A DNA stretch of 64,000 nt, from positions 1 to 64,000 of the forward strand of contig CAJQLF010000036.1 in the NCBI GenBank assembly GCA_905479115.1. Reading direction: 5' to 3'. Positions 8,499 through 18,046 of the stretch are shown in pieces. Within the stretch, counting starts at the first letter, position 1; every line of letters begins with the position of its first letter. Both the position numbers and the translations under genes were made by a program. The stretch is from an uncultured Flavobacteriales bacterium. Its GTDB lineage: Bacteria; Bacteroidota; Bacteroidia; Flavobacteriales_D; Sanyastnellaceae. The notes under the pieces are model-generated. The model made no database searches, was not told where the DNA came from, and worked only from the letters and a program-made list of their open reading frames with translations.

Positions 8499-9908
8499 TC
8501 AAACCCGACGCCCAGAATGCAACAAGTCAACCACCGTCTTGACCGGGGCAAAGGTTTCAACGGGAACTTCCACAAACTGCGTTAACCACTTGGCCATCGC
8601 CCCATTCCACAGCCCAGGACGTTCCAAAATACGAATGGACCTGCCCTGCCAATCTTTCTTCGCAGTAAAGAACATGGTCCTCTCAGCATATTCATTCAAA
8701 TCGTAGTGCGTCCCATCGTGCCGGCGTACACTGCAGATCAAGTCGACAGGATTAAAGTGCGTCCCTTGACCGATGGCGCCTTCTGGAAGTTCAGCACTTT
8801 CCACAATGGCAGGAGATATGGCACCGCTGCTGTAGCGGACCCAAAAAGGCCCTCCTCCGGGAGCACCTTCATTGAGAACCATCCCTGCAACGCGAATCGG
8901 CCGATCGATAGCTTCCAATAATTTCGAAACGCTCCAGTTCGCATCAACCGAGCGATCAAAGCTCGACAGCCACTCCACCGCTCGGCCTTTCCATCGTGTA
9001 TCATCGGCATCTGCTTCGCGCAGAAGCGCATCGCGCTGCTCAGTTAAATCCACGCACACTCCCAACAAATGAGATTCCGCTGAATTGCGCATGGCCATAG
9101 AAGGGGTCGGAACCACATTGTCGATGTTTCGAATGAGGATAAAGGAGGCATTTTTTGCAACCGCGTGAAGATTCGCCAACAATGCACCGTGACCGCCGGG
9201 CCGGAAAAGCAATGACCCATCTGGGTGACGCGCTAAATCGTTCGATTCCACATCCCAAGCGAGGGTATCCGTTTGAAGCATCTGAACCGAAGTGCTTGCA
9301 TTCGCACTGGCAGGAAACAAACCTTCAATTTGAGCTTGAAATGCTTGGGGAACCGTAAAATGAATTGGGGCCGTTCCCGCCAATTGTTGCCATTCTGCTA
9401 CATGTTCTTCAAAAGAATTTCGCACCGATCCATCTGTATATTGGTGAAAGGGGATCAACCCTTTCGGAAGATGCGCCAATCCGCTCTTCTCATCCAACAT
9501 CCACTTTACAGCTGCAGCCGAGCGTTCTAATGCTGGCAAGCTTCGCAAAGAAGAACGCTGGGCCTCAGTCCAAAAAGGGAAGTCTACGGCTTCCGAGTCC
9601 AGACGTTGGCGCAAGGAATCACTCAAAGGTTTGCGCAAGAGGGCAAACATCCTTGAGGCAGCTCCTGAAGCAGGCACAAATCGAATACAAGCATCATTGG
9701 AAGAGAGCATCCGAGAGGCCGATTCGGCTGCATTCGCCTTTTCCCCTTTCGATAAGACGACAAGGCCATCACCCGCTGTACAAGGCCCCATGGCCTCCAC
9801 GGGATTCGCCCCTTGACGCACTTGTTCGCGTTGCAAATTGGCCGCATCGATGGACCAATTTCGAAAAGAAAAATCAGCTAAATCCTGCTCGCTCCACGTA
9901 ATGCTCAT
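8499..9908 (-). CDS. DUF4301 family protein
   Basis: A 469-residue cytoplasmic protein matching the Bacteroidota DUF4301 family, recognised by the N-terminal FVPASGAASRMF motif and by the conserved PGGHGALLANLH and GGGPFWV segments. The ASGAASRM and GGHGALL loops look like phosphate- or nucleotide-binding loops, but the biochemical role is not known to me. The frame extends to a GTG at 9923; the ATG at 9908 is chosen. It follows the Hpt-like gene by 45 bp. Confidence 0.8.
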   Translation of the reverse strand: MSITWSEQDLADFSFRNWSIDAANLQREQVRQGANPVEAMGPCTAGDGLVVLSKGEKANAAESASRMLSSNDACIRFVPASGAASRMFALLRKPLSDSLRQRLDSEAVDFPFWTEAQRSSLRSLPALERSAAAVKWMLDEKSGLAHLPKGLIPFHQYTDGSVRNSFEEHVAEWQQLAGTAPIHFTVPQAFQAQIEGLFPASANASTSVQMLQTDTLAWDVESNDLARHPDGSLLFRPGGHGALLANLHAVAKNASFILIRNIDNVVPTPSMAMRNSAESHLLGVCVDLTEQRDALLREADADDTRWKGRAVEWLSSFDRSVDANWSVSKLLEAIDRPIRVAGMVLNEGAPGGGPFWVRYSSGAISPAIVESAELPEGAIGQGTHFNPVDLICSVRRHDGTHYDLNEYAERTMFFTAKKDWQGRSIRILERPGLWNGAMAKWLTQFVEVPVETFAPVKTVVDLLHSGRRV

Positions 9909-9953
9909 GCAGTAAAAATACACTGCAAAGCAAGATTCTATTCAATGTTCTTC

Positions 9954-10271
9954 TCAAATAAGCACGGATTGAATGCCCTGCTCCAACACTTTCCAATCTT
10001 CTGATTCACTGAGGGAATGCACACGCAGAGTTGTTGTCGAAGTTAGACGCTCTAATGCCTGCACGGCATCTTGCATGCCCATCACGCGGAGGTGAGAAAG
10101 CAACCTAAATGAGGAGCCATGAACCGCATCTTCATCACCACGTTCCCATGCGGATGAAAAAATCTGCATCAAAACGGGTGCATTCTCAGCAAAGCGCATC
10201 GTCAAACCATGAGCGAGTTGAGTGTTACCATGAAGTGCATGAAGAAGTTGCTGGTTGATCGGATAGGTCAT
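9954..10271 (-). CDS. Small helical protein, possibly a degenerate Hpt domain
   Basis: A 105-residue, probably all-helical protein. Its middle (about 25-75) resembles a histidine phosphotransfer domain: F..NAP.L..., an AWERGD segment, then a helix ending in a glycine and a later LE pair. At the position expected for the phospho-accepting histidine I read phenylalanine (SSFRLLSH). It is therefore either a signalling-dead relative or an unrelated helical bundle. Its start overlaps the non-coding 5' flank of galE on the other strand. Confidence 0.5.
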   Translation of the reverse strand: MTYPINQQLLHALHGNTQLAHGLTMRFAENAPVLMQIFSSAWERGDEDAVHGSSFRLLSHLRVMGMQDAVQALERLTSTTTLRVHSLSESEDWKVLEQGIQSVLI

Positions 10272-10316
10272 GGTGCATCCTACGAATCCGCTTGCAAAAG
10301 GTTCCGCTCCAAACGC

Positions 10317-10329
10317 TATTTTTGACCTT
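10317..10329 (+). promoter_or_regulatory. Leaderless-type promoter of galE
   Basis: TATTTTTG (exact TAnnTTTG) at 10317-10324, then five bases, then ATG at 10330. A TTG lies 22 bases upstream as a possible -33 element. The start site predicted from the box falls at or next to the ATG. Confidence 0.65.
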
Positions 10330-11358
10330 ATGAAGAAGCCATGCGTTGTCGTGACCGGCGGAGCCGGCTATATCGGGTCCCATACCGTTGTAGAATTAAG
10401 TCTTGCAGGGTTTCATCCCGTGATTTTGGATAATTTCAGCAACTCCAATCGATCCGCATTGGATGGCATCGAGCGGATTATAGGATCTCGCCCCGAGTCG
10501 ATGCAAGTCGATTGCCGATCACACCAGGAATTATCAGCCGCCTTTGATTCCATCGCAGAACAGCATACGATCTCAGGTGTCATCCATTTTGCTGCCTTCA
10601 AAGCCGTCGGAGAAAGCACGAAGCTACCGCTGAAGTATTATGACAATAACGTTGGAAGCACGTCGACCTTGCTCCAAACCATGGCAGAATTTGACGTTGA
10701 GAATTTGGTGTTCTCCAGCAGCTGCACCGTCTATGGCCAACCCGAAGTCATTCCTGTCGACGAGGGCGCGCCCATCTTGGAAGCCGAGTCACCTTATGGT
10801 TACACCAAACAAGCGTGCGAACGCATCATTCGCGATGTGCATGCGAGCGACCAGCCCCTGAACGCTGCCTTATTGCGTTATTTCAATCCCATCGGAGCGC
10901 ATCCTTCGTCTCACATTGGCGAACTGCCCTTGGGCCACCCCAATAATCTCATCCCTTTTCTAACGCAAGCCACTGCTGGCCTGAGAGATCCCTTAACGGT
11001 CTTTGGAGATGATTATCCGACGGACGATGGGACGTGCGTAAGGGACTACATCCATGTGGTTGATTTGGCTAAAGCTCACGTCGCAGCTTTGCAATGGCTT
11101 GATGCGCGATCCCTTGCCTGCGAGTCTTTTAACCTCGGCACCGGTCACGGGAACAGTGTTCTTGAAGTCATCCATTCGTTCCAACGGGTCAACGGCGTGG
11201 ATGTACCTCACGTGATGGGACCGAGACGCGAAGGTGACATCACCGCTATTTATGCAGACCCCGCAAAAGCCCGTTCAGCATTTGGCTGGTCCTGCGAGCA
11301 TAGTTTGGATGACGCACTGCGGGACGCCTGGAATTGGCAGCTCGCGCTTGGGACGTGA
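10330..11358 (+). CDS. galE: UDP-glucose 4-epimerase
   Basis: An NAD-dependent epimerase interconverting UDP-glucose and UDP-galactose, supplying sugars for envelope polysaccharide. With ATG 10330 the product is 342 residues. It has the NAD-binding GGAGYIG at 10-16, an SSSCTVYG segment, and the catalytic Tyr156/Lys160 in PYGYTK. The longer frame from 10270 is rejected because it adds 20 residues before the canonical N-terminus and overlaps the divergent gene's start. The promoter box ends five bases before this ATG. Confidence 0.95.
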   Translation: MKKPCVVVTGGAGYIGSHTVVELSLAGFHPVILDNFSNSNRSALDGIERIIGSRPESMQVDCRSHQELSAAFDSIAEQHTISGVIHFAAFKAVGESTKLPLKYYDNNVGSTSTLLQTMAEFDVENLVFSSSCTVYGQPEVIPVDEGAPILEAESPYGYTKQACERIIRDVHASDQPLNAALLRYFNPIGAHPSSHIGELPLGHPNNLIPFLTQATAGLRDPLTVFGDDYPTDDGTCVRDYIHVVDLAKAHVAALQWLDARSLACESFNLGTGHGNSVLEVIHSFQRVNGVDVPHVMGPRREGDITAIYADPAKARSAFGWSCEHSLDDALRDAWNWQLALGT

Positions 11359-11369
11359 GCAGGTGATGC

Positions 11370-11981
11370 TCAGCCACCCCAGCCACCCCAAACGGACGCG
11401 AAGCAAATAATGAACCCGAGCAAATAGCCCGTGTACACTTCTATGTGCCGATGCACGCCCATTTTGATGCGAGCAAATCCTACCCATCCCGCGAGAAAAA
11501 TCAACACAGCATTCAATTCCCACATGGGTGCGCCGTTGACTGCTTGAACACCCATGATCGTTCCCAGCGTGCCGCCTTGACCGAGCATGTGCATGCTGAT
11601 TTTAAATCGTCGAGTCACGGCCAAGGCCAATCCAATGGACACCATTAGACCCATCCACATGTCCAAATAAATCAAGGGAATGAAGATGGAAGGACTCGTC
11701 ACCAACAACACATAGGTCATGATGAAGTAGGCCAATACAAGGAAGAACGGTAGCGAACGCTCCTTTCGATTCCGGATGTCCAAATCACTCAAAAGACCCC
11801 GACGATACAGCACAAAAATCGATACGGCGGGTGCGAGGGTATTGACCAAAACGACCACACCCATGTACACGAACACCTCCGGCAAAGATTGCAAGTACGG
11901 ATCCATTCCAAAGACCAACACCAAGGTGACCAATGGCATCAACAAGGGATGCAATATCCCAGATATCCACTTTGTCCACAT
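11370..11981 (-). CDS. PAP2-like integral membrane protein
   Basis: A 203-residue, very hydrophobic protein with about six membrane segments. It has motifs reminiscent of the PAP2 lipid phosphatase superfamily: a KISMHMLG segment and, near the C-terminus, R-x4-GVHRHIEVYTGYLLG. In canonical PAP2 enzymes these places hold the catalytic histidines. The first, KERSLP, region is weaker, so activity on an undecaprenyl or lipid A phosphate is an inference. Its ATG shares one base with the rpoN stop (TGATG), and it is the last gene of the operon. Confidence 0.7.
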   Translation of the reverse strand: MWTKWISGILHPLLMPLVTLVLVFGMDPYLQSLPEVFVYMGVVVLVNTLAPAVSIFVLYRRGLLSDLDIRNRKERSLPFFLVLAYFIMTYVLLVTSPSIFIPLIYLDMWMGLMVSIGLALAVTRRFKISMHMLGQGGTLGTIMGVQAVNGAPMWELNAVLIFLAGWVGFARIKMGVHRHIEVYTGYLLGFIICFASVWGGWGG

Positions 11982-13459
11982 CAGCTAAGCTCTTTTCGCA
12001 TGCGCGCAACCGCTATCCCGAGCTGCTCGCGGTATTTGGCCACAGTGCGGCGAGCTATGTTGTACCCTTTAGCATTCAGCAGCTGGCCCAACTTTTCATC
12101 TGACAAAGGCTTTCGCTTATCTTCTGCTTCGATAGCTTCCTCCAAGATTTTCTTCACCTCGCGTGAACTCACTTCTTCACCTGTTTCGGTCGTCAGGCTC
12201 TCACTGAAAAACGATTTCAACAGAAAAGTGCCATAAGGTGTCTGAATGTACTTGCTGTTAGCAACCCGCGAAACGGTGCTGATGTCCATTTCGACCACAT
12301 CTGCGATATCCTTCAATATCATAGGACGCAGATCCGTATCGTCCCCTGAAAGAAAATACGCATTTTGATGGTCAATGATTGCTTGCATCGTATGCAACAG
12401 GGTGTGCTGACGCTGCCGAATTGCATCAACGAACCACTTAGCTGAATCAATTTTTTGCTTAACGAATGTGAGTGCGTCCTTTTGTTGAACATTGCTCTTC
12501 GCGCCGCTCGCGTACGTATCCATCATCTCCTTGTAGACTGGGCTGATGCGGAGTTCAGGGGCATTGCGCTGGTTGAGTTGCACCCGCAACTCATCGTCCT
12601 CCACAAACAAAAGAAAATCTGGAACAATTTGGACCGCCGTACCTCGGTTGGACTCTGCTCCTGAGTTGCCCGGTTTGGGATTCAATTGCGTAATCTCACC
12701 AAGCGCATCTTTGAGCCCTTCCTCATCGATATCCAGCTTCTTTTGGATACGCTCAAAGTGCTTCTTCGAGAAGGCTTCAAAATGAAAATCGAGGATTTCG
12801 AGGGCAATGCGCTGAGCAATGCGGCGGGACAGCAAGCCCTTGGATGCAGATTCGGCCTCAAACTTTCGGCGCAACTGCAGTTGCAAGCACTCCCTTAAGT
12901 CGCGTGCACCCACTCCTGCCGGATCCAGACCTTGTACCAACCACAGCGCCTCTTCCAGCTGACTCTGCTCCACTTCAATACCTTCTGTGAAAGCCAAATC
13001 GTTCACGATGCTCTCCAAGTCCCTGCGGAGATATCCTGCCTCATCGAGGTTTCCAATGATGTGATCGGCAAGCGCGCGAGTCTTCTCAGGTGCGTCGAGC
13101 AGACCCAGTTGTGCATTCAATCGCTCAAAAAATGAAGTGCCTCCAGAAAACGGAATGGTCTTATCGTCTGCGTCAGCACCGTGATTGCGGGCGCTCAAAC
13201 GATACTCAGGTGTCTCATCGTCCAGGTACTCATCGAAGTTGAACTCCTCTATGGAATCGCTCTGTTCCTCCATACGATCTTCTGCCAATTCTTCCTCCCA
13301 TTCCTGCTCCTGTCCCTCTTCCAAAGCCGGATTGGCCTCCAACTCCTCTTTAATCCGCACTTCCAACTCTGTAGTCGGCAGCTGCAGCAGCTTCATCAAC
13401 TGAATCTGCTGAGGCGATAGCTTCTGGAGCAGTTTCTGTTGAAGGCTTTGTCTGAGCAT
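11981..13459 (-). CDS. rpoN: RNA polymerase sigma-54 factor
   Basis: A 492-residue sigma-54. The Gln/Leu-rich region I (about 1-50, QQIQLMKLLQL) binds activators, an acidic linker follows, then core-binding and helix-turn-helix domains, with the RpoN box (ARRTVAKYREQLGI) near the C-terminus. It lets polymerase use -24/-12 promoters under control of AAA+ activators, none of which is encoded in this window. It lies 11 bp downstream of asnS, so it is probably cotranscribed with translation and transport genes. Confidence 0.97.
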   Translation of the reverse strand: MLRQSLQQKLLQKLSPQQIQLMKLLQLPTTELEVRIKEELEANPALEEGQEQEWEEELAEDRMEEQSDSIEEFNFDEYLDDETPEYRLSARNHGADADDKTIPFSGGTSFFERLNAQLGLLDAPEKTRALADHIIGNLDEAGYLRRDLESIVNDLAFTEGIEVEQSQLEEALWLVQGLDPAGVGARDLRECLQLQLRRKFEAESASKGLLSRRIAQRIALEILDFHFEAFSKKHFERIQKKLDIDEEGLKDALGEITQLNPKPGNSGAESNRGTAVQIVPDFLLFVEDDELRVQLNQRNAPELRISPVYKEMMDTYASGAKSNVQQKDALTFVKQKIDSAKWFVDAIRQRQHTLLHTMQAIIDHQNAYFLSGDDTDLRPMILKDIADVVEMDISTVSRVANSKYIQTPYGTFLLKSFFSESLTTETGEEVSSREVKKILEEAIEAEDKRKPLSDEKLGQLLNAKGYNIARRTVAKYREQLGIAVARMRKELS

Positions 13460-13470
13460 GGCTGAGGGGG

Positions 13471-14901
13471 TTAAAATTCTGCGTTCTGTGGGGTGCGCGG
13501 GAATGGGATAACATCTCGGATGTTGGTCATCCCCGTCACATACATCACCAACCTTTCAAAACCCATGCCAAAACCTGCATGCTTGGCAGAACCAAACCGA
13601 CGGGTATCGAGGTACCACCAAACATGCTCCTCGGGAATGTTGAATTCAGCGCATTTCGCCTTGAGATTCTCCAATCGTTCCTCTCGTTGACTTCCGCCAA
13701 TGATTTCGCCAATGCCGGGCACCAAAACATCCATGGCTGCTACCGTTTTGCCATCGTCATTCTGGCGCATGTAAAACGCCTTAATCGAAGCGGGATAATC
13801 TGTGATGATGACCGGCCCATTAAAATGCTTCTCTACCAACCACCGCTCGTGCTCGCTTTGCAAGTCAACTCCCCATTCGACCGGATATTTGAATTTTTTC
13901 TTCTTGTAAGGCTTCGATCGTTGCAGCAAATCTATCGCTTCTGTATAGGTCACATGGATGAATGGAGCATCGACTACCGCTTGCAGACGCTGGCGCAGCG
14001 GGACATCGTGACGTTGATCTTGGGGCAGTTGTTTCTCTGTATCACGTTCCCGGTTTTCCAAAAATGTCAAATCTTCATCGCACTGTCCGAGCACATCACG
14101 TAATACCGATTTCAGACACCTTTCCGCGAGCTTCATGTTGTCTCCCAAATCGGCAAACGCCACCTCTGGCTCAATCATCCAAAACTCCGCAAGGTGCCGA
14201 GATGTGTTTGAGTTTTCCGCGCGAAACGTCGGGCCAAAAGTGTACACTTGCCCCAATGCCATCGCCGCCAATTCCGCCTCCAATTGACCGCTCACGGTGA
14301 GGTTGGACATCTTGCCGAAAAAGTCATTCGAATAATCTACCTCCCCTTCTGGCGTTTTGGGTGCATTGGCCACGTCCAGGGTCGTCACTTGGAACATCTC
14401 CCCCGCTCCCTCCGCATCACTTCCCGTAATAATGGGCGTATGCATTTGGAAAAAACCTTCGTCGGTGAAAAATTTATGCACCGCAAAGTTCAAGGCATGG
14501 CGGACTCGAAATACCGCGCCAAACGTGCTGGTTCGGAAGCGCAAATGCGCCTTCTCACGAAGAAACTCCATTGAGTGCCTCTTCATTTGAATAGGGAAGG
14601 ACTCCGGGTCGGCGTCGCCCAAAATCTGCAATTCGGCAACCCGCAGTTCCGTTGCCTGACCCTGGCCTTGCGAAGCTTCGAGAACGCCCACCGCTGAAAT
14701 GGCAGCTCCCGTAGTAAGCCGCTTTTTCAGGTCATCAGAAGTCGCTTCGCGGTCAATGACCAGCTGCAAATTTCCCAGACAGGATCCATCATTGACGGCG
14801 ATGAATTGATCATTCCTAAACGTGCGAACCCATCCCTGGACCCGAACATCTTTTCCTATGTGCGCTTCGTCGCGCAGATTCACAATGCGTTCTCGTTGCA
14901 T
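13471..14901 (-). CDS. asnS: Asparaginyl-tRNA synthetase
   Basis: A class IIb aminoacyl-tRNA synthetase charging tRNA-Asn. From ATG 14901 it is 476 residues. An N-terminal OB-fold anticodon-binding domain (about 15-105, VQGWVRTFR) is followed by the class II catalytic core, with motif 2 (FRAENSNTSRHLAEFWMIEPE) and motif 3 (GFGMGFERLVMY) near the end. The frame runs back to 14943 without a conserved N-terminus, so 14901 is chosen. A TTTCTTTG sequence upstream resembles a promoter box but lacks the TA. Confidence 0.96.
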   Translation of the reverse strand: MQRERIVNLRDEAHIGKDVRVQGWVRTFRNDQFIAVNDGSCLGNLQLVIDREATSDDLKKRLTTGAAISAVGVLEASQGQGQATELRVAELQILGDADPESFPIQMKRHSMEFLREKAHLRFRTSTFGAVFRVRHALNFAVHKFFTDEGFFQMHTPIITGSDAEGAGEMFQVTTLDVANAPKTPEGEVDYSNDFFGKMSNLTVSGQLEAELAAMALGQVYTFGPTFRAENSNTSRHLAEFWMIEPEVAFADLGDNMKLAERCLKSVLRDVLGQCDEDLTFLENRERDTEKQLPQDQRHDVPLRQRLQAVVDAPFIHVTYTEAIDLLQRSKPYKKKKFKYPVEWGVDLQSEHERWLVEKHFNGPVIITDYPASIKAFYMRQNDDGKTVAAMDVLVPGIGEIIGGSQREERLENLKAKCAEFNIPEEHVWWYLDTRRFGSAKHAGFGMGFERLVMYVTGMTNIRDVIPFPRTPQNAEF

Positions 14902-14964
14902 GCTTTTTCCGTGATTTTTCCTGTGGCACTTGCCTCCCTGCAAAGAAACGGCACCGGGACCGAA

Positions 14965-15645
14965 TTAGACATTCGCAGGTTCCACTTTTCCATCGCGCAA
15001 TCGCACAATGCGATTTGCACACGCTGCAATGTCCTCTTCATGGGTTACCAAAATCACCGTGTTCCCCGCTTCTTGGATTTCAGCAAAAAGGGCCATGATT
15101 TCCATGGAGGTGCTGGTGTCAAGGTTTCCCGTTGGCTCGTCCGCCAGAATAATGGAAGGTCGATTCACCAGAGCCCGAGCAACCGCAACACGCTGGCGCT
15201 GGCCTCCACTCAGTTCGTTGGGCTTATGGACCATCCTGTCCTTCAGCCCCACCATCTCCAAAACATCTTCGGCACGTTCCAACCGCTCGCGCTTAGATAA
15301 GCCCGCATATATGAGCGGCAGCGCAACATTTTCCAGTGCTGAGTAACGCGGCAAAAGATTGAATGTCTGAAACACGAATCCAATCTCCCGATTGCGAATT
15401 TCAGCCAAAGCATCCTCACCAAGTTGTGCAACGTTTTGACCGTTTAAATGGTATTCACCCGAGGAGGGAGAATCCAAACAACCCAGCACATTCATGAGGG
15501 TCGACTTCCCGCTTCCCGAAGGGCCCATCAGAGCAACGTACTCGTTGGTTTTAATCTTCAAATCCAATCCATCCAGGGCATGCACGAGCTGGGTCCCGAT
15601 TTGATAAGTCTTGCGCAACCCTTGGATGGAAATGAGCGTTTTCAC
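14965..15645 (-). CDS. ABC transporter ATP-binding protein, MacB/LolD type
   Basis: A 226-residue nucleotide-binding domain of the LolD/MacB/FtsE group. It has Walker [11 protein letters not shown]-loop, signature [15 protein letters not shown], and Walker [12 protein letters not shown] with the typical TGNLD ending. Members work with a FtsX-like permease in lipoprotein release, efflux or cell division. No permease is encoded nearby, so the partner is unknown. The start is GTG 15645; an exact TACCTTTG box ends five bases before it, which supports this unusual start. It is first gene of the run to asnS, rpoN and the PAP2-like gene. Confidence 0.9.
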   Translation of the reverse strand: MKTLISIQGLRKTYQIGTQLVHALDGLDLKIKTNEYVALMGPSGSGKSTLMNVLGCLDSPSSGEYHLNGQNVAQLGEDALAEIRNREIGFVFQTFNLLPRYSALENVALPLIYAGLSKRERLERAEDVLEMVGLKDRMVHKPNELSGGQRQRVAVARALVNRPSIILADEPTGNLDTSTSMEIMALFAEIQEAGNTVILVTHEEDIAACANRIVRLRDGKVEPANV

Positions 15646-15658
15646 ATCAGCAAAGGTA
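15646..15658 (-). promoter_or_regulatory. Leaderless-type promoter of the MacB/LolD-type ATPase gene
   Basis: On the minus strand TACCTTTG (15658-15651), five bases, then GTG at 15645. There is no good -33 TTG at standard spacing. Confidence 0.6.
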
Positions 15659-15757
15659 AAGCTGGAAATGCAAGGAGCCCTGTTCGTATTTGTTTAAATC
15701 ATTAAAACCGCAGTGGGGTTTGATGCGTATGTTTACCTATCTCAGGCGACTAAACAC

Positions 15758-18046
15758 ATGAATTCATTTCGTACCATCTTCCAAACGTCGATTGCGCTAA
15801 TCGCATTCATCTCCTGCTCAGTCCTAGGTCAATCGCAAGTCATTGTAGATGAAAGCCTGACCGCAGAGGAAGTCGTAACGACCATCCTCCTTGGTGAAGG
15901 TGTGGAAATATTCAACATCACCTTTTCAGGCGATTTGGACCAAATCGGATCATTTGATGCGAACAACTCAAACATCTTAATCGAAGACGGGATGATCCTG
16001 GCAACGGGCAGTTGCAGCAACGTTATCGGCCCCAACAACTCCGGAAGTTCAACGACCGGAGGAGGAAACTTTGGCGTGAATGACCCTGATTTGGATCAAT
16101 TATCCACCTTTAATACCAATGATGCGGCGGTACTCGAATTCGACTTCATACCCACCGGTGACTCCCTCAGTTTCAGTTACAGTTTTGGCAGCGACGAATA
16201 CAATGAGTACGTCTGCGGATCTGTGAACGATGCGTTTGGTTTTTTCTTAAGCGGCCCCGGCATCAATGGTGCCTACAGCAACAACGCCATCAACCTGGCG
16301 ATTATACCGGAAACGGATGGCACCCCGGTCACCATCAATTCAGTCAATAACGGTTCTGTCGGATCAGCAGGAATTGCCAGCAATTGTGCCCAAGTCGATC
16401 CGAATTGGACCGAAAACACGCAATATTACATCGACAATGCAACCAATAGCGATGCCAATGCGACGCAATTGGATGGGTTTACGGTTGTCTTAAAAGCGGA
16501 AGCATCCGTGGAATGTGGACAAACATACCACATCAAAATCGCCATTGCCGACGCTGGAGACACCGCTTTTGACAGTGCGGTATTCATTGAGGGCGGTTCT
16601 TTTTCCTCCAATGCTTTCGACATCGTTGCAACAGCATCCATCTCTGGAAATCAAATATTTGGCGGAGATACCACCGTCGTTGAGTCCTGTAACGATGCGA
16701 TTTTTGAAGTCGTTCGCCCTGTCGCTAGCTACATTGACACGTTGAATGTCAACATTTCTGGGACCGCCACCAATGGGGTAGACTATGAAGCCATTGATCC
16801 AGAAGTCATCATGGAGGTAGGTGAGTTCTCGTACGAAATCCCATTGATTGTCATCCCAGACGCGGAAGTTGAAGGTCCCGAAACGGTGACCATTGAATAC
16901 CTCTACATCAATCTATGCGGAGATTCCGTCCTGCGATCAGCAACACTCGTTATCGAGGATTTCGAGCCGGCTGTATTGGAGTACGAAACACCCGTAGGAA
17001 TTTGCAATGGCGAAGCCATTTTGGAGGTCGAACCCATTGGAGGGTTCGGACCTTTTACCTACGAGTGGAGTACCGGCCCCAGCGACACCCTCTCCGTCAA
17101 TGTGCTCCAAACAAATGAAGATGGGGGGGCTCAAGTAACCGTTTCTGACATTTGCGGTAATGAGCAATCCGCCACCATTATGTACAACATGCCCACTGAG
17201 CTGGTTGCTTACGCACAACAAGTCACGGATCCACTGTGCGCCGGTGACGACGTCCTATTGGAAACGGTTATTAGCAACGAAGATGGACCCTTCTTTTACC
17301 ACTGGTCCACCGGTGGAGAGGAGGCGACTGAGACTGTCAATTTCGATGAATCACAACTCGTGACCGTGACCGTGACCGACGCTTGTGGCATTGAAAATGA
17401 TTTAGAGGTCGAAGTGACATATCCCGTCTATGAGCCCATCGTTGGAAACAATCCCGAAGTTTGTTTGGGCATTCAAGGCAATTTGAGCTTAGTCGGCGGC
17501 ACCGGCGAGGAGAATTTTGCAGGCAATTGGGTGGGCCAATACAATTTTTATACCTGGCAGTACTCCAACTACGATGAAAATGGGATGCCCCAAGATTCCG
17601 CATTTGTCTTGATTGACTATTCGGATGCTCCGGACATCGACCCACACGATACCTTGGTCACTTTCCTTGAGCCTTCTGGCAGTTTTCAAGCGGGTCTAAC
17701 CCAAGGAGACATGGATGTTTGGGTCATTGATTTGTGTGGTTCGGAGGCCATTTTGAATGTCTCCGTCATTGCCTGCGACACCGAAATTCCCAACGTCTTT
17801 TCACCCAATAACGACGGCACCAACGATTACTTCCGCATTCCTGGAATCGAAGGGTTTCCAAATTCAGGACTGGAGATCTACAACCGATGGGGCAACCTAA
17901 TTTTCCAAAGCACGGATTACGGAGGGGCTTGGGATGGACGAATCAACACCGAGCCGGTTTCGGATGGGACGTATTATTACATCTTGAGACGTTCGGACGG
18001 TGAAGATTTCTATGGTCCGCTGACCATCACGCGAAAGCGCCGATGA
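15758..18046 (+). CDS. Secreted choice-of-anchor L protein with type B T9SS sorting domain
   Basis: 762 residues from ATG 15758, with a signal peptide of about 25 residues. Residues about 28-290 match the choice-of-anchor L domain: ILIEDGMILATG, SFGSDEYNEYVC, FGFFLSGPG, and a final AIADAGD...FIEGGSF. A Calx-beta-like part and PKD-like repeats with WSTG motifs follow. The last 85-90 residues are a gliding-motility-type (type B, CHU_C-like) sorting domain: IPNVFSPNNDG.ND.F, IYNRWG, WDG, DGTYYYIL. It is expected to be exported by the T9SS and kept on the surface. The next gene starts in its stop region with a 4-bp ATGA overlap. Confidence 0.88.
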   Translation: MNSFRTIFQTSIALIAFISCSVLGQSQVIVDESLTAEEVVTTILLGEGVEIFNITFSGDLDQIGSFDANNSNILIEDGMILATGSCSNVIGPNNSGSSTTGGGNFGVNDPDLDQLSTFNTNDAAVLEFDFIPTGDSLSFSYSFGSDEYNEYVCGSVNDAFGFFLSGPGINGAYSNNAINLAIIPETDGTPVTINSVNNGSVGSAGIASNCAQVDPNWTENTQYYIDNATNSDANATQLDGFTVVLKAEASVECGQTYHIKIAIADAGDTAFDSAVFIEGGSFSSNAFDIVATASISGNQIFGGDTTVVESCNDAIFEVVRPVASYIDTLNVNISGTATNGVDYEAIDPEVIMEVGEFSYEIPLIVIPDAEVEGPETVTIEYLYINLCGDSVLRSATLVIEDFEPAVLEYETPVGICNGEAILEVEPIGGFGPFTYEWSTGPSDTLSVNVLQTNEDGGAQVTVSDICGNEQSATIMYNMPTELVAYAQQVTDPLCAGDDVLLETVISNEDGPFFYHWSTGGEEATETVNFDESQLVTVTVTDACGIENDLEVEVTYPVYEPIVGNNPEVCLGIQGNLSLVGGTGEENFAGNWVGQYNFYTWQYSNYDENGMPQDSAFVLIDYSDAPDIDPHDTLVTFLEPSGSFQAGLTQGDMDVWVIDLCGSEAILNVSVIACDTEIPNVFSPNNDGTNDYFRIPGIEGFPNSGLEIYNRWGNLIFQSTDYGGAWDGRINTEPVSDGTYYYILRRSDGEDFYGPLTITRKRR

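Noticed and set aside
14920-14935. TGGCAC followed by TTGC as a sigma-54 promoter near rpoN/asnS
   Set aside because: The two elements are adjacent, without the required spacer of about 5 bases, and the orientation points away from asnS.
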